Origin: Zoogloeaceae bacterium
GTDB taxonomy: Bacteria; Pseudomonadota; Gammaproteobacteria; Burkholderiales; Rhodocyclaceae
DNA length: 58,825 nt
Reading direction: 5' to 3'
Assembly: GCA_031277315.1 (NCBI GenBank)
Contig: JAITMP010000032.1
Coordinates: 1-58,825, forward strand
In this document: positions 25,208 to 33,339 of the stretch, in pieces
Numbering within the stretch: the first letter of the stretch is position 1
Layout of the letters: each line of letters begins with the position of its first letter
The notes under the pieces: generated by a model
Seen by the model: only the letters and a program-made list of their open reading frames with translations
The model's database searches: none
Told to the model about the DNA's origin: nothing
Made by a program: the position numbers and the translations under genes

Positions 25208-26251
25208 TTAACCGTTGAAATTGTCCTTGTTGGCGGCCTTCCCTCTCGCCTCGCCCAAGGAGATGACGTTGCGGCGGACGAGATCGGCAAGGTGCTGATC
25301 CAGCGTCTGCATGCCGACCGCCTGATTGGTCTGGATGGCCGAATACATCTGCGCCACTTTCGCTTCGCGGATCAGGTTGCGGATGGCCGGCGTGCCGATC
25401 ATGATCTCGAACGCCGCCACCCGTCCCTGGCCGTCCTTGGTCTTCAACAAGGCCTGCGAAATGACGGCGCGCAGCGATTCGGAAAGCATCGAGCGCACCA
25501 TTTCCTTTTCCGCCGCCGGAAAAACGTCAATCACGCGGTCGATGGTTTTCGCCGCCGAACTGGTATGCAGGGTGGCGAAGACCAGGTGGCCGGTTTCAGC
25601 CGCCGTCAGCGCCAGACGGATTGTTTCCAGATCGCGCATCTCGCCCACCAGAATCACATCCGGATCTTCGCGCAGGGCCGAGCGCAAGGCGTTGCTGAAA
25701 GACTGCGTGTGCGGCCCCACTTCGCGCTGGTTGATGAGGCACTTCTTCGGTTCGTGCACGAATTCGATCGGGTCCTCGATGGTCAGAATGTGGTTGCGTT
25801 CGTTCTCGTTGATGTAGTCGATCATCGCCGCCAGCGTGGTCGACTTGCCCGAGCCGGTCGGCCCGGTCACCAGCACCACGCCGCGCGGATATTCGGCGAT
25901 GTCCTTGAAAACTTTCGGACAGTCGAGATCTTCCAGCGTCAGCACTTTCGACGGAATGGTGCGGAACGTGGCGCCGGCGCCGCGCTGCTGGACAAACGTG
26001 TTCACGCGGAAGCGCGCCAGATTCGGAATCTCGAAGGAGAAATCGCACTCCAGATTTTCCTCGTAGTGCTTGCGCTGGTTGTCGTTCATGATGTCGTACA
26101 CCATGCTGTGCACGTCCTTGTGCTCCATCAACGGCAGGTTGATGCGCCGCATGTCGCCATGCACGCGGATCATGGGCGGCAGGCCGGCCGAGAGGTGCAG
26201 GTCGGAGGCTTTGTTCTTGACGGAAAAGGCCAGCAGTTCGGTAATGTCCAT
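25208..26251 (-). CDS. pilT: Twitching motility ATPase PilT
   Basis: A 347-residue hexameric ATPase that retracts type IV pili. It has the N-terminal PAS-like part (KNKASDLHLSAGLPP), Walker A GPTGSGKSTT, the Asp box (TIEDPIEFVH), Walker B (DVILVGEMRD), the His box (GHLVFATLHTSS) and a conserved C-terminal AIRNLIRE helix needed for retraction. It is divergently transcribed from yggS, an arrangement found in many beta- and gammaproteobacteria. Confidence 0.96.
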   Translation of the reverse strand: MDITELLAFSVKNKASDLHLSAGLPPMIRVHGDMRRINLPLMEHKDVHSMVYDIMNDNQRKHYEENLECDFSFEIPNLARFRVNTFVQQRGAGATFRTIPSKVLTLEDLDCPKVFKDIAEYPRGVVLVTGPTGSGKSTTLAAMIDYINENERNHILTIEDPIEFVHEPKKCLINQREVGPHTQSFSNALRSALREDPDVILVGEMRDLETIRLALTAAETGHLVFATLHTSSAAKTIDRVIDVFPAAEKEMVRSMLSESLRAVISQALLKTKDGQGRVAAFEIMIGTPAIRNLIREAKVAQMYSAIQTNQAVGMQTLDQHLADLVRRNVISLGEARGKAANKDNFNG

Positions 26252-26353
26252 GATGCGGCTCCGTGGCGCCGGAAATCGGGCGGGAATGAAAGGAATCAGT
26301 CAAAAAACGGGTATGTCGCAATGATATACTTGGCCTGGATTTTCAGGGTAATT

Positions 26354-27043
26354 ATGACAACTATTTGCGCCAACTTGCAAACTGTCCGGGCGCGCATCGC
26401 GGCGGCAGCGGAAACGGCCGGCCGGTCAACCGGCGGGATCAGCCTGCTGGCGGTCAGCAAAACCTTTCCGGCGCGGCAGGTGCGCGAAGCCGCCGCTGCG
26501 GGGCAACGCGCCTTCGGCGAAAATTATGTGCAGGAAGGTCTCGCCAAAATCCAGTCCCTCGCCGATATGAATCTGGAATGGCATTTCATCGGCCCCTTGC
26601 AAAGCAACAAGGCGCGCGCGGTGGCCGAACATTTTCACTGGGCGCACAGCATCGACCGCGTGAAGATCGCCGAGCGGCTGGCGGCGGCGCGCGGTTCTCA
26701 GCGGCCGCCCCTGCAAGTCTGTCTTCAGATCAACGTCAGCGGCGAAGCCAGCAAGCATGGCGTCAGCCCCGGCGAGACGGCGGCGCTGGCGCATGCCGTC
26801 GCCGCGCTGCCGAATCTGCGGCTGCGCGGCTTGATGGCGATCCCCGAACCGACGGAAGATCAGGCGCTGACGCGGCGGCGCTTCGCCGCGCTGCGCGCCT
26901 TGCGCGACACGCTCAACCGCGACGGGCTGGCGCTCGACACCTTGTCGATGGGCATGTCCCACGACCTTGAAGCGGCGGTGCTGGAAGGCGCCACCATCGT
27001 GCGCGTCGGCACGGCCATTTTCGGCGGGAGAACGCGAGCATGA
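26354..27043 (+). CDS. yggS: PLP homeostasis protein YggS
   Basis: A 229-residue PLP-binding barrel protein. The PLP lysine is K36 in LLAVSKTFPA. Other hallmarks are FGENYVQE, WHFIGPLQSNK, INVSGEASKHG, LMAIPEP, LSMGMSHDLEAA and GTAIFGGR. The family controls free PLP and amino-acid balance. The ATG at 26354 is the first methionine of the conserved domain. Its stop overlaps proC (ATGA), starting a four-gene operon yggS-proC-yggT-yggU. Confidence 0.94.
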   Translation: MTTICANLQTVRARIAAAAETAGRSTGGISLLAVSKTFPARQVREAAAAGQRAFGENYVQEGLAKIQSLADMNLEWHFIGPLQSNKARAVAEHFHWAHSIDRVKIAERLAAARGSQRPPLQVCLQINVSGEASKHGVSPGETAALAHAVAALPNLRLRGLMAIPEPTEDQALTRRRFAALRALRDTLNRDGLALDTLSMGMSHDLEAAVLEGATIVRVGTAIFGGRTRA

Positions 27044-27858
27044 ACATTACTTTCATCGGCGGCGGCAACATGGCCAACGCCCTCATCGGCGGCTTGCTCA
27101 AGCAAGGCTTCGCCGCCGCCGGCATCACCGTCATCGAGCCGCTGGCGGAAAACCGGGAACGCCTGTCCCATGCGTTCGGCATCACCTGCCGGCCGACGGC
27201 GGACGCCGCCATTTCCAGCGCCGACGTGCTGGTGCTGGCGGTCAAGCCGCAGCAAATGCAGGAGGCGCTGACGCCGCTCTCCGGTACGCTCTCCGGTTCC
27301 TCTGGTTCCCTTCCCCTGGTCATCAGCATCGCCGCCGGCGTCAGGACAAGCGCGATTTCGCGCTGGCTGGGCGGCTACGGCAAACTGGTGCGCGCCATGC
27401 CGAATACGCCGGCGCTGATCGGCGCCGGCATCACCGGGTTGTACGCCGGCCCGCTGGTCGACGCCGCCGGACGGCGGCAGGCCGAGCAAGTGCTGGGCGC
27501 CGCCGGCGCGACGCTGTGGGTCGACGATGAATCCATGATGGATGCCGTCACCGCCGTATCCGGCAGCGGCCCGGCGTATGTGTTCTACTTTATCGAATCC
27601 CTCCGCGACGCCGCGCTCGCACTCGGCTTTTCCGCCGATCAGGCAAAAACGCTGGCCATCGAAACCGTCACCGGCGCGGCGGCGCTTGCCTCGGGCAGCG
27701 CGGAAGACGTGGCCGTGCTCAGGCAGCGCGTCACCTCGAAGGGCGGCACGACCGAAGCGGCGCTCGCTTCCCTGCACGCGGATGATTTCAAGGCCGCCAT
27801 CCTGCGGGCCGTCCGCGCCGCCGAAGCGCGCGGCCGCGAACTGGGCGGCCCGGATTGA
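27040..27858 (+). CDS. proC: Pyrroline-5-carboxylate reductase
   Basis: A 272-residue NAD(P)H-dependent enzyme for the last step of proline synthesis. The N-terminal dinucleotide motif is FIGGGNMANALIGGL. The LAVKPQ and VRAMPNTPALIGAG segments follow, then the C-terminal domain has AVSGSGPAYVFYFIESL and VTSKGGTTEAAL. It overlaps yggS at the start and yggT at the stop, so the genes are coupled. Confidence 0.95.
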   Translation: MNITFIGGGNMANALIGGLLKQGFAAAGITVIEPLAENRERLSHAFGITCRPTADAAISSADVLVLAVKPQQMQEALTPLSGTLSGSSGSLPLVISIAAGVRTSAISRWLGGYGKLVRAMPNTPALIGAGITGLYAGPLVDAAGRRQAEQVLGAAGATLWVDDESMMDAVTAVSGSGPAYVFYFIESLRDAALALGFSADQAKTLAIETVTGAAALASGSAEDVAVLRQRVTSKGGTTEAALASLHADDFKAAILRAVRAAEARGRELGGPD

Positions 27859-28433
27859 TGCTGACCAACCTTCTGCTGCTGATCCTCGACACCGTCAGCG
27901 GATTTTTCGTTTTCCTGCTGCTGATCCGCTTCTACATGCAATGGCGGCGGGTTTCCTTCCGCACCCCGTTCGGCCGCTTCGTCATCGCCGTCACCGACTG
28001 GCTGGCGCGCCCGGCCCGGCGCGTGATTCCCGGCGTGGCCGGGCTGGATCTGCCATCTCTTGCCGGCGCGCTCGTCCTGCGCAGCGTTTATCTGGCGATC
28101 GCATTCTGGCTGGCGGATTTTTCCTTCGGCGCCCATATCGGCATCGCCGCGCCGGTGATTCTCGCCATCGCGGTCGTCGAGCTGATGCGCTTCTCGGTCT
28201 ATCTGCTCATCGGCGTCGTGCTCGTCGCGGCGGTACTGTCATGGGTCAATCCCCGCGCGCCGCTGGCGCCCTTGTTTGACAGCCTGTCGCGTCCCTTTCT
28301 GCGGCCTTTCCGGCGTTTCATTCCACCCATCGCCAACGTCGACATCTCCCCGCTGATCCTGCTGCTGGCGCTGCAAATCGCGCTGATGCTGCTGGCCTGG
28401 CTGCGAGCGGCGCTGGTGCCGCTGATCGCATGA
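27858..28433 (+). CDS. YggT family membrane protein
   Basis: A 191-residue inner-membrane protein with two repeats of the YggT unit, each a pair of hydrophobic segments around an arginine-proline-rich loop (FRTPFGRFVIAVTDWLARPAR in the first half; SRPFLRPFRRFIPP in the second). The exact function is unclear; members have been linked to osmotic tolerance and, in chloroplasts, nucleoid or cytochrome assembly. The ATG overlaps the proC stop (TGATG). Confidence 0.88.
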   Translation: MLTNLLLLILDTVSGFFVFLLLIRFYMQWRRVSFRTPFGRFVIAVTDWLARPARRVIPGVAGLDLPSLAGALVLRSVYLAIAFWLADFSFGAHIGIAAPVILAIAVVELMRFSVYLLIGVVLVAAVLSWVNPRAPLAPLFDSLSRPFLRPFRRFIPPIANVDISPLILLLALQIALMLLAWLRAALVPLIA

Positions 28434-28738
28434 GCGCCGTCTGGCTGCGGCGCGAAGCGGAGGGCAGCTACATTCTGCATCTGCACGTGCAACCGGGCGC
28501 CAAGCGCACCGGCATCGCCGGACTGCACGGCGGCGCACTGAAGATCCGGCTCGCCGCGCCGCCCGTCGAGGGCAAGGCGAACGCCGCGCTGACCGCCTTT
28601 CTGGCAGAGGAATTGAACGTCACGCGGGCGCAGGTGGACATCATCGGCGGCGACACGTCGCGTCAGAAACGGCTGCGCATCAGCGGCGTTGCCGACGAAG
28701 CAATCGCCGCCTTCACAGACAAATACAGCGTAAGTTAG
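28430..28738 (+). CDS. DUF167 (YggU) family protein
   Basis: A 102-residue cytoplasmic protein with the DUF167 pattern: LHVQPGAKRTGI, LKIRLAAPPVEGKANAAL and IIGGDTSRQKRLRI. Its role is unknown despite solved structures in the family. It ends the yggS operon. Its stop overlaps by four bases the stop of the oppositely oriented dihydroorotase-like gene, leaving no room for a separate terminator. Confidence 0.88.
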   Translation: MSAVWLRREAEGSYILHLHVQPGAKRTGIAGLHGGALKIRLAAPPVEGKANAALTAFLAEELNVTRAQVDIIGGDTSRQKRLRISGVADEAIAAFTDKYSVS

Positions 28739-30015
28739 CGCCCGCTTTCGAAGGCGATGTGGCCGTCGATCAGTGTGGCGCGCACCCGGCCGGGTAGCCG
28801 CTGACCGAGGAAAGGCGTGTTTTTGCCTTGGCTGAGGAGGGATTCGCGCGTTACGTCGACGCTGCCGTGCGGGTCGAACAGGCAGACATCGGCGCTGGCG
28901 CCGACGGAAAGATTGCCCGCCGCGATGCCCAGCACGCGCGCCGGATCGCAAGTGATGCGCGCCAGCGCGAGACTGAGCGGCAAGCGCATTTCCGCCGCCC
29001 ACTTCAGGGTCAGCGGCAGCAGCAATTCCAGACCAGTGGCGCCGGCTTCGGCCTCGCCGAAGGGAACCTGCTTGGCGTCGTCGTCGACCGGCGCGTGGTC
29101 GGAACACAGCGCGTTGATGGCGCCCTCGGCCAGCCCCTGCCGCAAGGCTTCGCGGTCGCGCCCGGCGCGCAGCGGCGGCATCAGGCGGGCGTGCGGATCG
29201 AAGTAGCCGATGTCGGCCTCGGATAAGTGCAGGTGGTTGACCGAGACATCGCAAGTGGCGGCGATGCCGCTCAGGCGCGCCGCGCAGATCATCTCCAGCG
29301 CCGCCGCGCTTGAAATGCGCGTAAGGTGAATGCGCACGCCGGTGTCCCGCGCCAGTTGCAGGATGGTGGAGACGGCAATCGTCTCGGCGCTGGCCGGAAT
29401 GCCGGGCAGCCCGAGCCGGGTTGCGACCTCGCCGTCGTGGGCGACGCCGTCCCGGCCGAGGAAAGGGTCCTGTGCCTGCAACCAGACGGCGAAATCGAAT
29501 GTGGCGGCATATTGCAGCGCCCGCAGCAAGACCTGGGTATCCACCACCGGCGTCTGCGCCTGTCCGAAGGCGACGCAGCCGGCTTCGTGCAATTCGGCCA
29601 TTTCCGTCAGCCGCTCTCCGGCCAGGCCGAGGGTGAGCGCGCCGATGGGATAAACATGGGCGAAACCGGAGTGCCGGGCGCGATGCTTGAGCATTTCGAC
29701 CAGACCGGGTTCGTCGAGCGGGGGATCGGTGTCGGGTGGACAGGCGAGGCTCGTCACGCCGCCGGCCGCCGCCGCCGCCATTTCGGATTCGAGCGTGGCC
29801 CGGTATTCGAGTCCGGGTTCGCGCAGCCGGGCCGACAGGTCGACCAGACCGGGGCAGACGACCAGCCCGGCGGCGTCGATAACGCGGTTGGCGGCGAAGC
29901 CGTCGGGCGCGGCGCCGATCGCCGCAATCCGCCCGGCGGCGATGAACAGATCCCGTTGCGCGTCGACGCCGTTGGCGGGGTCGATCAGGCGGCCGTTCTT
30001 GATGTGGATTTTCAT
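28735..30015 (-). CDS. pyrC': Pseudo-dihydroorotase (PyrC'/PyrX), non-catalytic partner of aspartate transcarbamoylase
   Basis: A 426-residue amidohydrolase-fold protein related to dihydroorotase. The metal motif that should read D-x-H-x-H is DLSAR at residues 59-63, so both zinc histidines are lost (Ser61 and Arg63). The late SDHAP motif and the LREPG, CPPDTDPP and PIGALTLG segments show its origin. In Pseudomonas such a protein is needed for assembly of the transcarbamoylase and does no catalysis. The gene starts four bases after the pyrB stop, which fits that role. A true PyrC must lie elsewhere. Confidence 0.9.
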   Translation of the reverse strand: MKIHIKNGRLIDPANGVDAQRDLFIAAGRIAAIGAAPDGFAANRVIDAAGLVVCPGLVDLSARLREPGLEYRATLESEMAAAAAGGVTSLACPPDTDPPLDEPGLVEMLKHRARHSGFAHVYPIGALTLGLAGERLTEMAELHEAGCVAFGQAQTPVVDTQVLLRALQYAATFDFAVWLQAQDPFLGRDGVAHDGEVATRLGLPGIPASAETIAVSTILQLARDTGVRIHLTRISSAAALEMICAARLSGIAATCDVSVNHLHLSEADIGYFDPHARLMPPLRAGRDREALRQGLAEGAINALCSDHAPVDDDAKQVPFGEAEAGATGLELLLPLTLKWAAEMRLPLSLALARITCDPARVLGIAAGNLSVGASADVCLFDPHGSVDVTRESLLSQGKNTPFLGQRLPGRVRATLIDGHIAFESGR

Positions 30016-30019
30016 CCGC

Positions 30020-30979
30020 TCACGCTCCCGCCAGCATGCTCATCACCGCCATACGCACGGCGATGCCGAAGGTGACTTGCGGCAGGATCACCGCATGCGG
30101 CCCGTCGGCGACGGCGGAATCAATCTCGACGCCGCGATTCATCGGTCCCGGATGCATGACAATCGCGTCGGGCCGGGCGCAGTGCAGCTTTTCCGCCGTG
30201 AGGCCGTAGGATTTGAAAAATTCCTGCGGGCTGGGCAGCAGCGCCCCTTTCATGCGCTCGTTCTGCAAGCGCAGCATCATCACCACATCGACATCCTTCA
30301 GGCCGGCGCGCATGTCGTGAAAAACCCGCACGCCAAGCTGGCTGATGTCCGCCGGCAGCAGGGTTTTCGGGCCGATCACCCGCACTTCCGGCACGCCGAG
30401 CGTGGTCAGGGCGTGAATTTGCGAACGGGCGACGCGTGAGTGCAGCAAGTCGCCGACGATGGCCACCACCAGATTGTCGAAGCGCTGCTTGTAGTGGCGG
30501 ATGGTGTACATGTCGAGCAGGCCCTGCGTCGGGTGCGCGTGGCGTCCGTCGCCGGCGTTGATGACATGAATGTGCTCCAGCCCCATCGCCGCCAGATGCT
30601 GGGCGATCAGGAACGGCGCGCCGCTGGAGGCGTGGCGCACGACGAACATGTCGGCCTGCATGGCGCAGAGGTTGTCCACCGTGTCGAGCAGCGTTTCCCC
30701 CTTCGAGGTCGAGGAGGTGTTGATGTTCAGGTTGATGACGTCGGCGGAGAGCCGCTTCGCCGCGATCTCGAACGTGGTGCGGGTGCGCGTCGAGTTCTCG
30801 AAGAACAGGTTGAAAACGCTTTTGCCGCGCAGGAGCGGCAGTTTTTTCACCTCGCGCTCGGCCACCACCGTGAAAGGCGTCGCCGCTTCCAGAATGGCGG
30901 TGAGAATCTCGCGCGGCAAGCCGTCGATCGTCAGCAAGTGCTGCAACTCTCCGTTCCGGGTGAGCTGCGGATTACGCAT
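30020..30979 (-). CDS. pyrB: Aspartate carbamoyltransferase catalytic subunit
   Basis: A 319-residue enzyme that makes carbamoyl-aspartate, the committed step of pyrimidine synthesis. The carbamoyl-phosphate site [13 protein letters not shown], the SSTSKGET loop, [24 protein letters not shown] and HPGPMNRG are all present. It overlaps the end of pyrR by eight bases and is followed by the pseudo-dihydroorotase. No pyrI regulatory subunit is near, consistent with the class that pairs PyrB with PyrC'. Confidence 0.95.
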   Translation of the reverse strand: MRNPQLTRNGELQHLLTIDGLPREILTAILEAATPFTVVAEREVKKLPLLRGKSVFNLFFENSTRTRTTFEIAAKRLSADVINLNINTSSTSKGETLLDTVDNLCAMQADMFVVRHASSGAPFLIAQHLAAMGLEHIHVINAGDGRHAHPTQGLLDMYTIRHYKQRFDNLVVAIVGDLLHSRVARSQIHALTTLGVPEVRVIGPKTLLPADISQLGVRVFHDMRAGLKDVDVVMMLRLQNERMKGALLPSPQEFFKSYGLTAEKLHCARPDAIVMHPGPMNRGVEIDSAVADGPHAVILPQVTFGIAVRMAVMSMLAGA

Positions 30980-31475
30980 CGATCAGCCTCAGGTTCAGCT
31001 TGCCGGCTTCGTCGCGTTCAAGCTGAAGGTTTTTTTCCGGCGCGATGAACAGGGTTTCGCCGGCCCAGCGCGGGCAGATCGGCAATTCGCGGCCGCCCCG
31101 GTCGATCAGCACCGCCAGATCGATGCGGCTGGCGCGGCCATAGTCGAACAGTTCATTCATGGCGGCCCGGATGGTGCGGCCCGTGTAGAGCACATCGTCG
31201 ACGATGATGATGGGCCGATCTTCCACCTCGAAGGGAATTTCGGAGGACTTGATCTGCGGATGCAGCCCGTTGCGGCTGAAATCGTCGCGGTAGAAGGAAA
31301 CGTCGATGCGGCCCAGCGGCGTGCCGAGACCGAGGGCGGCGTGCAGGCGCTCGGCCACCCATACCCCGCCGGTATGGATGCCGACGAGGGCGGCGCCGGA
31401 CGGCAGATCCGGCCGCAGGCGCTCGGCGAGGGCGGCGCACAGCGTTTCGGCGTCAGGCAATGGCATCGGCGGCAT
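30972..31475 (-). CDS. pyrR: PyrR: pyrimidine regulator / uracil phosphoribosyltransferase
   Basis: A 167-residue type I phosphoribosyltransferase with the PRPP-binding motif [18 protein letters not shown] and the [12 protein letters not shown] region. In Bacillus PyrR is an RNA-binding attenuator; in proteobacteria the regulatory part is uncertain and salvage of uracil is the safer role. ATG codons at 31475 and 31466 are both possible. The start lies inside the end of ruvX, and the stop overlaps pyrB, so ruvX-pyrR-pyrB-pyrC' are tightly linked. Confidence 0.92.
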   Translation of the reverse strand: MPPMPLPDAETLCAALAERLRPDLPSGAALVGIHTGGVWVAERLHAALGLGTPLGRIDVSFYRDDFSRNGLHPQIKSSEIPFEVEDRPIIIVDDVLYTGRTIRAAMNELFDYGRASRIDLAVLIDRGGRELPICPRWAGETLFIAPEKNLQLERDEAGKLNLRLIDA

Positions 31476-31938
31476 CGAAATAATCTTGCAGAATATGTTG
31501 CGCAGCAACGGCGTCCAGTTTGCCCTTGCGCGCTTTCCAGTCAAGCCCCGCTGCGCGCAATTCGGACTCGGCGGCGGCGGATGTCAGCCGCTCATCGGTC
31601 AGCGCCACGGGCAGGCCGAAGCGACCGCGCAACTGGTTGGCGAAGCGGCGGCAGCGGGCGGTCATGGCGTGCTCGCCGCCGTCCAGCGCCAGCGGCAGGC
31701 CGACCACCAGCAGCGACGGCTGCCATTCCTCGATGAGGCGGGCAAGCGCCGCGAAACGCGCCGCGTTGGTTTCGGCTTCGAGCGTGATCAGGGCATGCGC
31801 CTGTTTCAAGAGCGTCTCGCCGACGGCGACGCCGATGCGCTTGAGTCCGAAATCGAACGCCAGAACAGTGCCTTGGGCGACCGGCGCGGAGGCGGGAGAA
31901 CAGGCGGAAAAATCGGGGGCAGCCATCAAAGCCGGCAT
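31453..31938 (-). CDS. ruvX: RuvX/YqgF Holliday-junction-resolvase-like protein
   Basis: A protein of about 161 residues with an RNase H-like fold. The N-terminal [15 protein letters not shown] with its catalytic Asp, the [13 protein letters not shown] loop and [10 protein letters not shown] are the family signature. In E. coli YqgF acts in pre-16S rRNA 5'-end processing; older annotation calls it a resolvase. ATG codons at 31938 and 31926 both leave a short variable N-terminus, and neither has a strong ribosome site. It follows algH and overlaps pyrR by 23 bases. Confidence 0.93.
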   Translation of the reverse strand: MPALMAAPDFSACSPASAPVAQGTVLAFDFGLKRIGVAVGETLLKQAHALITLEAETNAARFAALARLIEEWQPSLLVVGLPLALDGGEHAMTARCRRFANQLRGRFGLPVALTDERLTSAAAESELRAAGLDWKARKGKLDAVAAQHILQDYFDAADAIA

Positions 31939-31969
31939 TTTACGCCTGAATGCCGTCGTAATCACCGGC

Positions 31970-32533
31970 TCAGGCATGGCCCGCCACGTCCGACAGATTG
32001 GCCAGATCGAAACCCAGCAACTGGATCGCCGCCGGCAAGCGTTCCTCGGGCGGCAGACTGAACATGACTTGGGCATCCGCCGCCACCGTCAGCCAGGCGT
32101 TTTGCGCCAGCTCGTGCTCAAGCTGGCCGGCGGCCCAGCCGGCGTAACCGAGCGAGACGATGAAATCCTCCGGCTGCCCGGCGCTGCCGATCGACTGGAG
32201 CACGTCGCGCGAACTGGTCAGGCCCAGCCCGTCCTTCACCGGCAAGGTGGCCTGCCATTTATCGAGCGGACGATGCAGGACGAAGCCGCGGTCGGTCTGC
32301 ACCGGGCCGCCGAACATCACCGGCAGGCCGGCGAAGCGTTTTTCCTCAAGGGGAATGCCAACGCGGTCAAGCAGCGTCTCCAGCGTCATGCCGAGCGGCC
32401 GGTTGATGACGATGCCGAGCGCGCCCTGCTGATTGTGTTCGCAGATGTAAGTCAGCGTGCGGGCAAAATTCGGATCCGCCATGGCGGGCATGGCGATCAG
32501 GAAGTGATGCGTGAGATCAACGTGCTGTGACAT
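31970..32533 (-). CDS. algH: YqgE/AlgH family protein
   Basis: A 187-residue protein with the DUF179 pattern: [53 protein letters not shown] and [13 protein letters not shown]. The biochemical function is unknown; AlgH of Pseudomonas affects alginate production. The start chosen (MSQHVDL) is the one conserved in the family; the frame runs 16 codons further upstream. algH-ruvX-pyrR-pyrB-pyrC' is a widespread gene order. Confidence 0.92.
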   Translation of the reverse strand: MSQHVDLTHHFLIAMPAMADPNFARTLTYICEHNQQGALGIVINRPLGMTLETLLDRVGIPLEEKRFAGLPVMFGGPVQTDRGFVLHRPLDKWQATLPVKDGLGLTSSRDVLQSIGSAGQPEDFIVSLGYAGWAAGQLEHELAQNAWLTVAADAQVMFSLPPEERLPAAIQLLGFDLANLSDVAGHA

Positions 32534-32584
32534 CCCGCTATTGTAATCCCCGCCGCCGGTGAAGGTTGGAACCGGCGGCAATAT

Positions 32585-32983
32585 CTAGGCAAGAAGCCGG
32601 GCGGCTTCCCCCTGTCGCCGTAACAGCGTGACCGCTTGCTTGTCGAAAGACACGAAGGTTTCCCCGCCCAGCCAGGCGCCCTCATAGGCCATGGCGCCGT
32701 CGGCAAAATCTCCCCCCGCTTCCAGCAGCGCAAGCCCGGCTTCCACGGCGGGCCGGTTCATGACGACATTGCCGGCATCAAGCAAAGCGCGGATCGCCGC
32801 CGCGATATCTGCCTGTGCCAACCGGGCGCCCCGGCGAAGTATCCAGACCAACTCGCACAGACAGGGCAGCGGAACGGCGATCAAGGTCGCTTCCTTGAGC
32901 AGCGCGCGAGCGGCTCGGCATTGGGCGGGATCGTCTTGCAGGATCGCCCGCGCGAGCACGTTGGTATCGACGGCAACCTTCAT
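32585..32983 (-). CDS. vapC: PIN-domain toxin VapC
   Basis: A 132-residue PIN ribonuclease. The acidic residues expected in the active site are present: Asp6 (AVDTNVLAR), a Glu in PCLCELVW, DFADGAMA and the late FVSFDK. Such toxins cleave tRNA or rRNA when not bound by antitoxin. The start overlaps the antitoxin stop as ATGA, the usual arrangement. The pair is inserted between chpA and the algH operon, all on the same strand. Confidence 0.9.
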   Translation of the reverse strand: MKVAVDTNVLARAILQDDPAQCRAARALLKEATLIAVPLPCLCELVWILRRGARLAQADIAAAIRALLDAGNVVMNRPAVEAGLALLEAGGDFADGAMAYEGAWLGGETFVSFDKQAVTLLRRQGEAARLLA

Positions 32984-33246
32984 TTGCCGCCGAATTCATC
33001 GGCCCAGCCCGCCGCCACGATTTCGTTCATTTCCTCGATTGTCAGCGGCTGCGCCATCTTCACTTTGCCGTCGAGAACATGCAGGAAGCCGTCGATGCTG
33101 CCGGCGGGCCGCGCGGCCCGCACTCGCAACTCGCCGCCGGGCAGTTTTTCAAAAGCAACCCGTTCCCCCGGCTTGATGCCGAGGTGTTGCAGCAAATCCC
33201 GCTTCAGCGTGACTTGCCCTTTCACCGTGACCGCGAGCGATGTCAT
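32980..33246 (-). CDS. vapB: AbrB/SpoVT-type antitoxin VapB
   Basis: An 88-residue protein with an N-terminal swapped-hairpin DNA-binding domain (SLAVTVKGQVTLKRDLLQHLGIKPGERV) and a C-terminal toxin-binding tail. It should neutralise VapC and repress its own operon. The ATG at 33246 lies five bases after GGAGG; an ATG three bases earlier is too close, and longer starts at 33258 or beyond overlap the operator-like repeats. Confidence 0.88.
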   Translation of the reverse strand: MTSLAVTVKGQVTLKRDLLQHLGIKPGERVAFEKLPGGELRVRAARPAGSIDGFLHVLDGKVKMAQPLTIEEMNEIVAAGWADEFGGK

Positions 33247-33255
33247 CATGACCTC

Positions 33256-33293
33256 CATTACCTGCCCTGCAATGTAATGAAAATCTGCATTAC
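33256..33293. promoter_or_regulatory. Candidate VapB operator (CATTAC/GTAATG inverted repeats)
   Basis: CATTAC at 33256-33261, GTAATG at 33274-33279 and CATTAC at 33288-33293 form overlapping inverted repeats with 12- and 8-base spacers just upstream of vapB. AbrB-type antitoxins autoregulate through such sites. The assignment rests on position and symmetry only. Confidence 0.5.
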
Positions 33294-33339
33294 CGTCAAT
33301 CCCGGATTGCCCGTTTCGCAATGGGCGCGGAGAAAACAA

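Noticed and set aside
24758-26353. Plus-strand open frame continuous with yggS
   Set aside because: The part before 26354 is antisense to pilU and pilT; only the part from the ATG at 26354 encodes the YggS fold.
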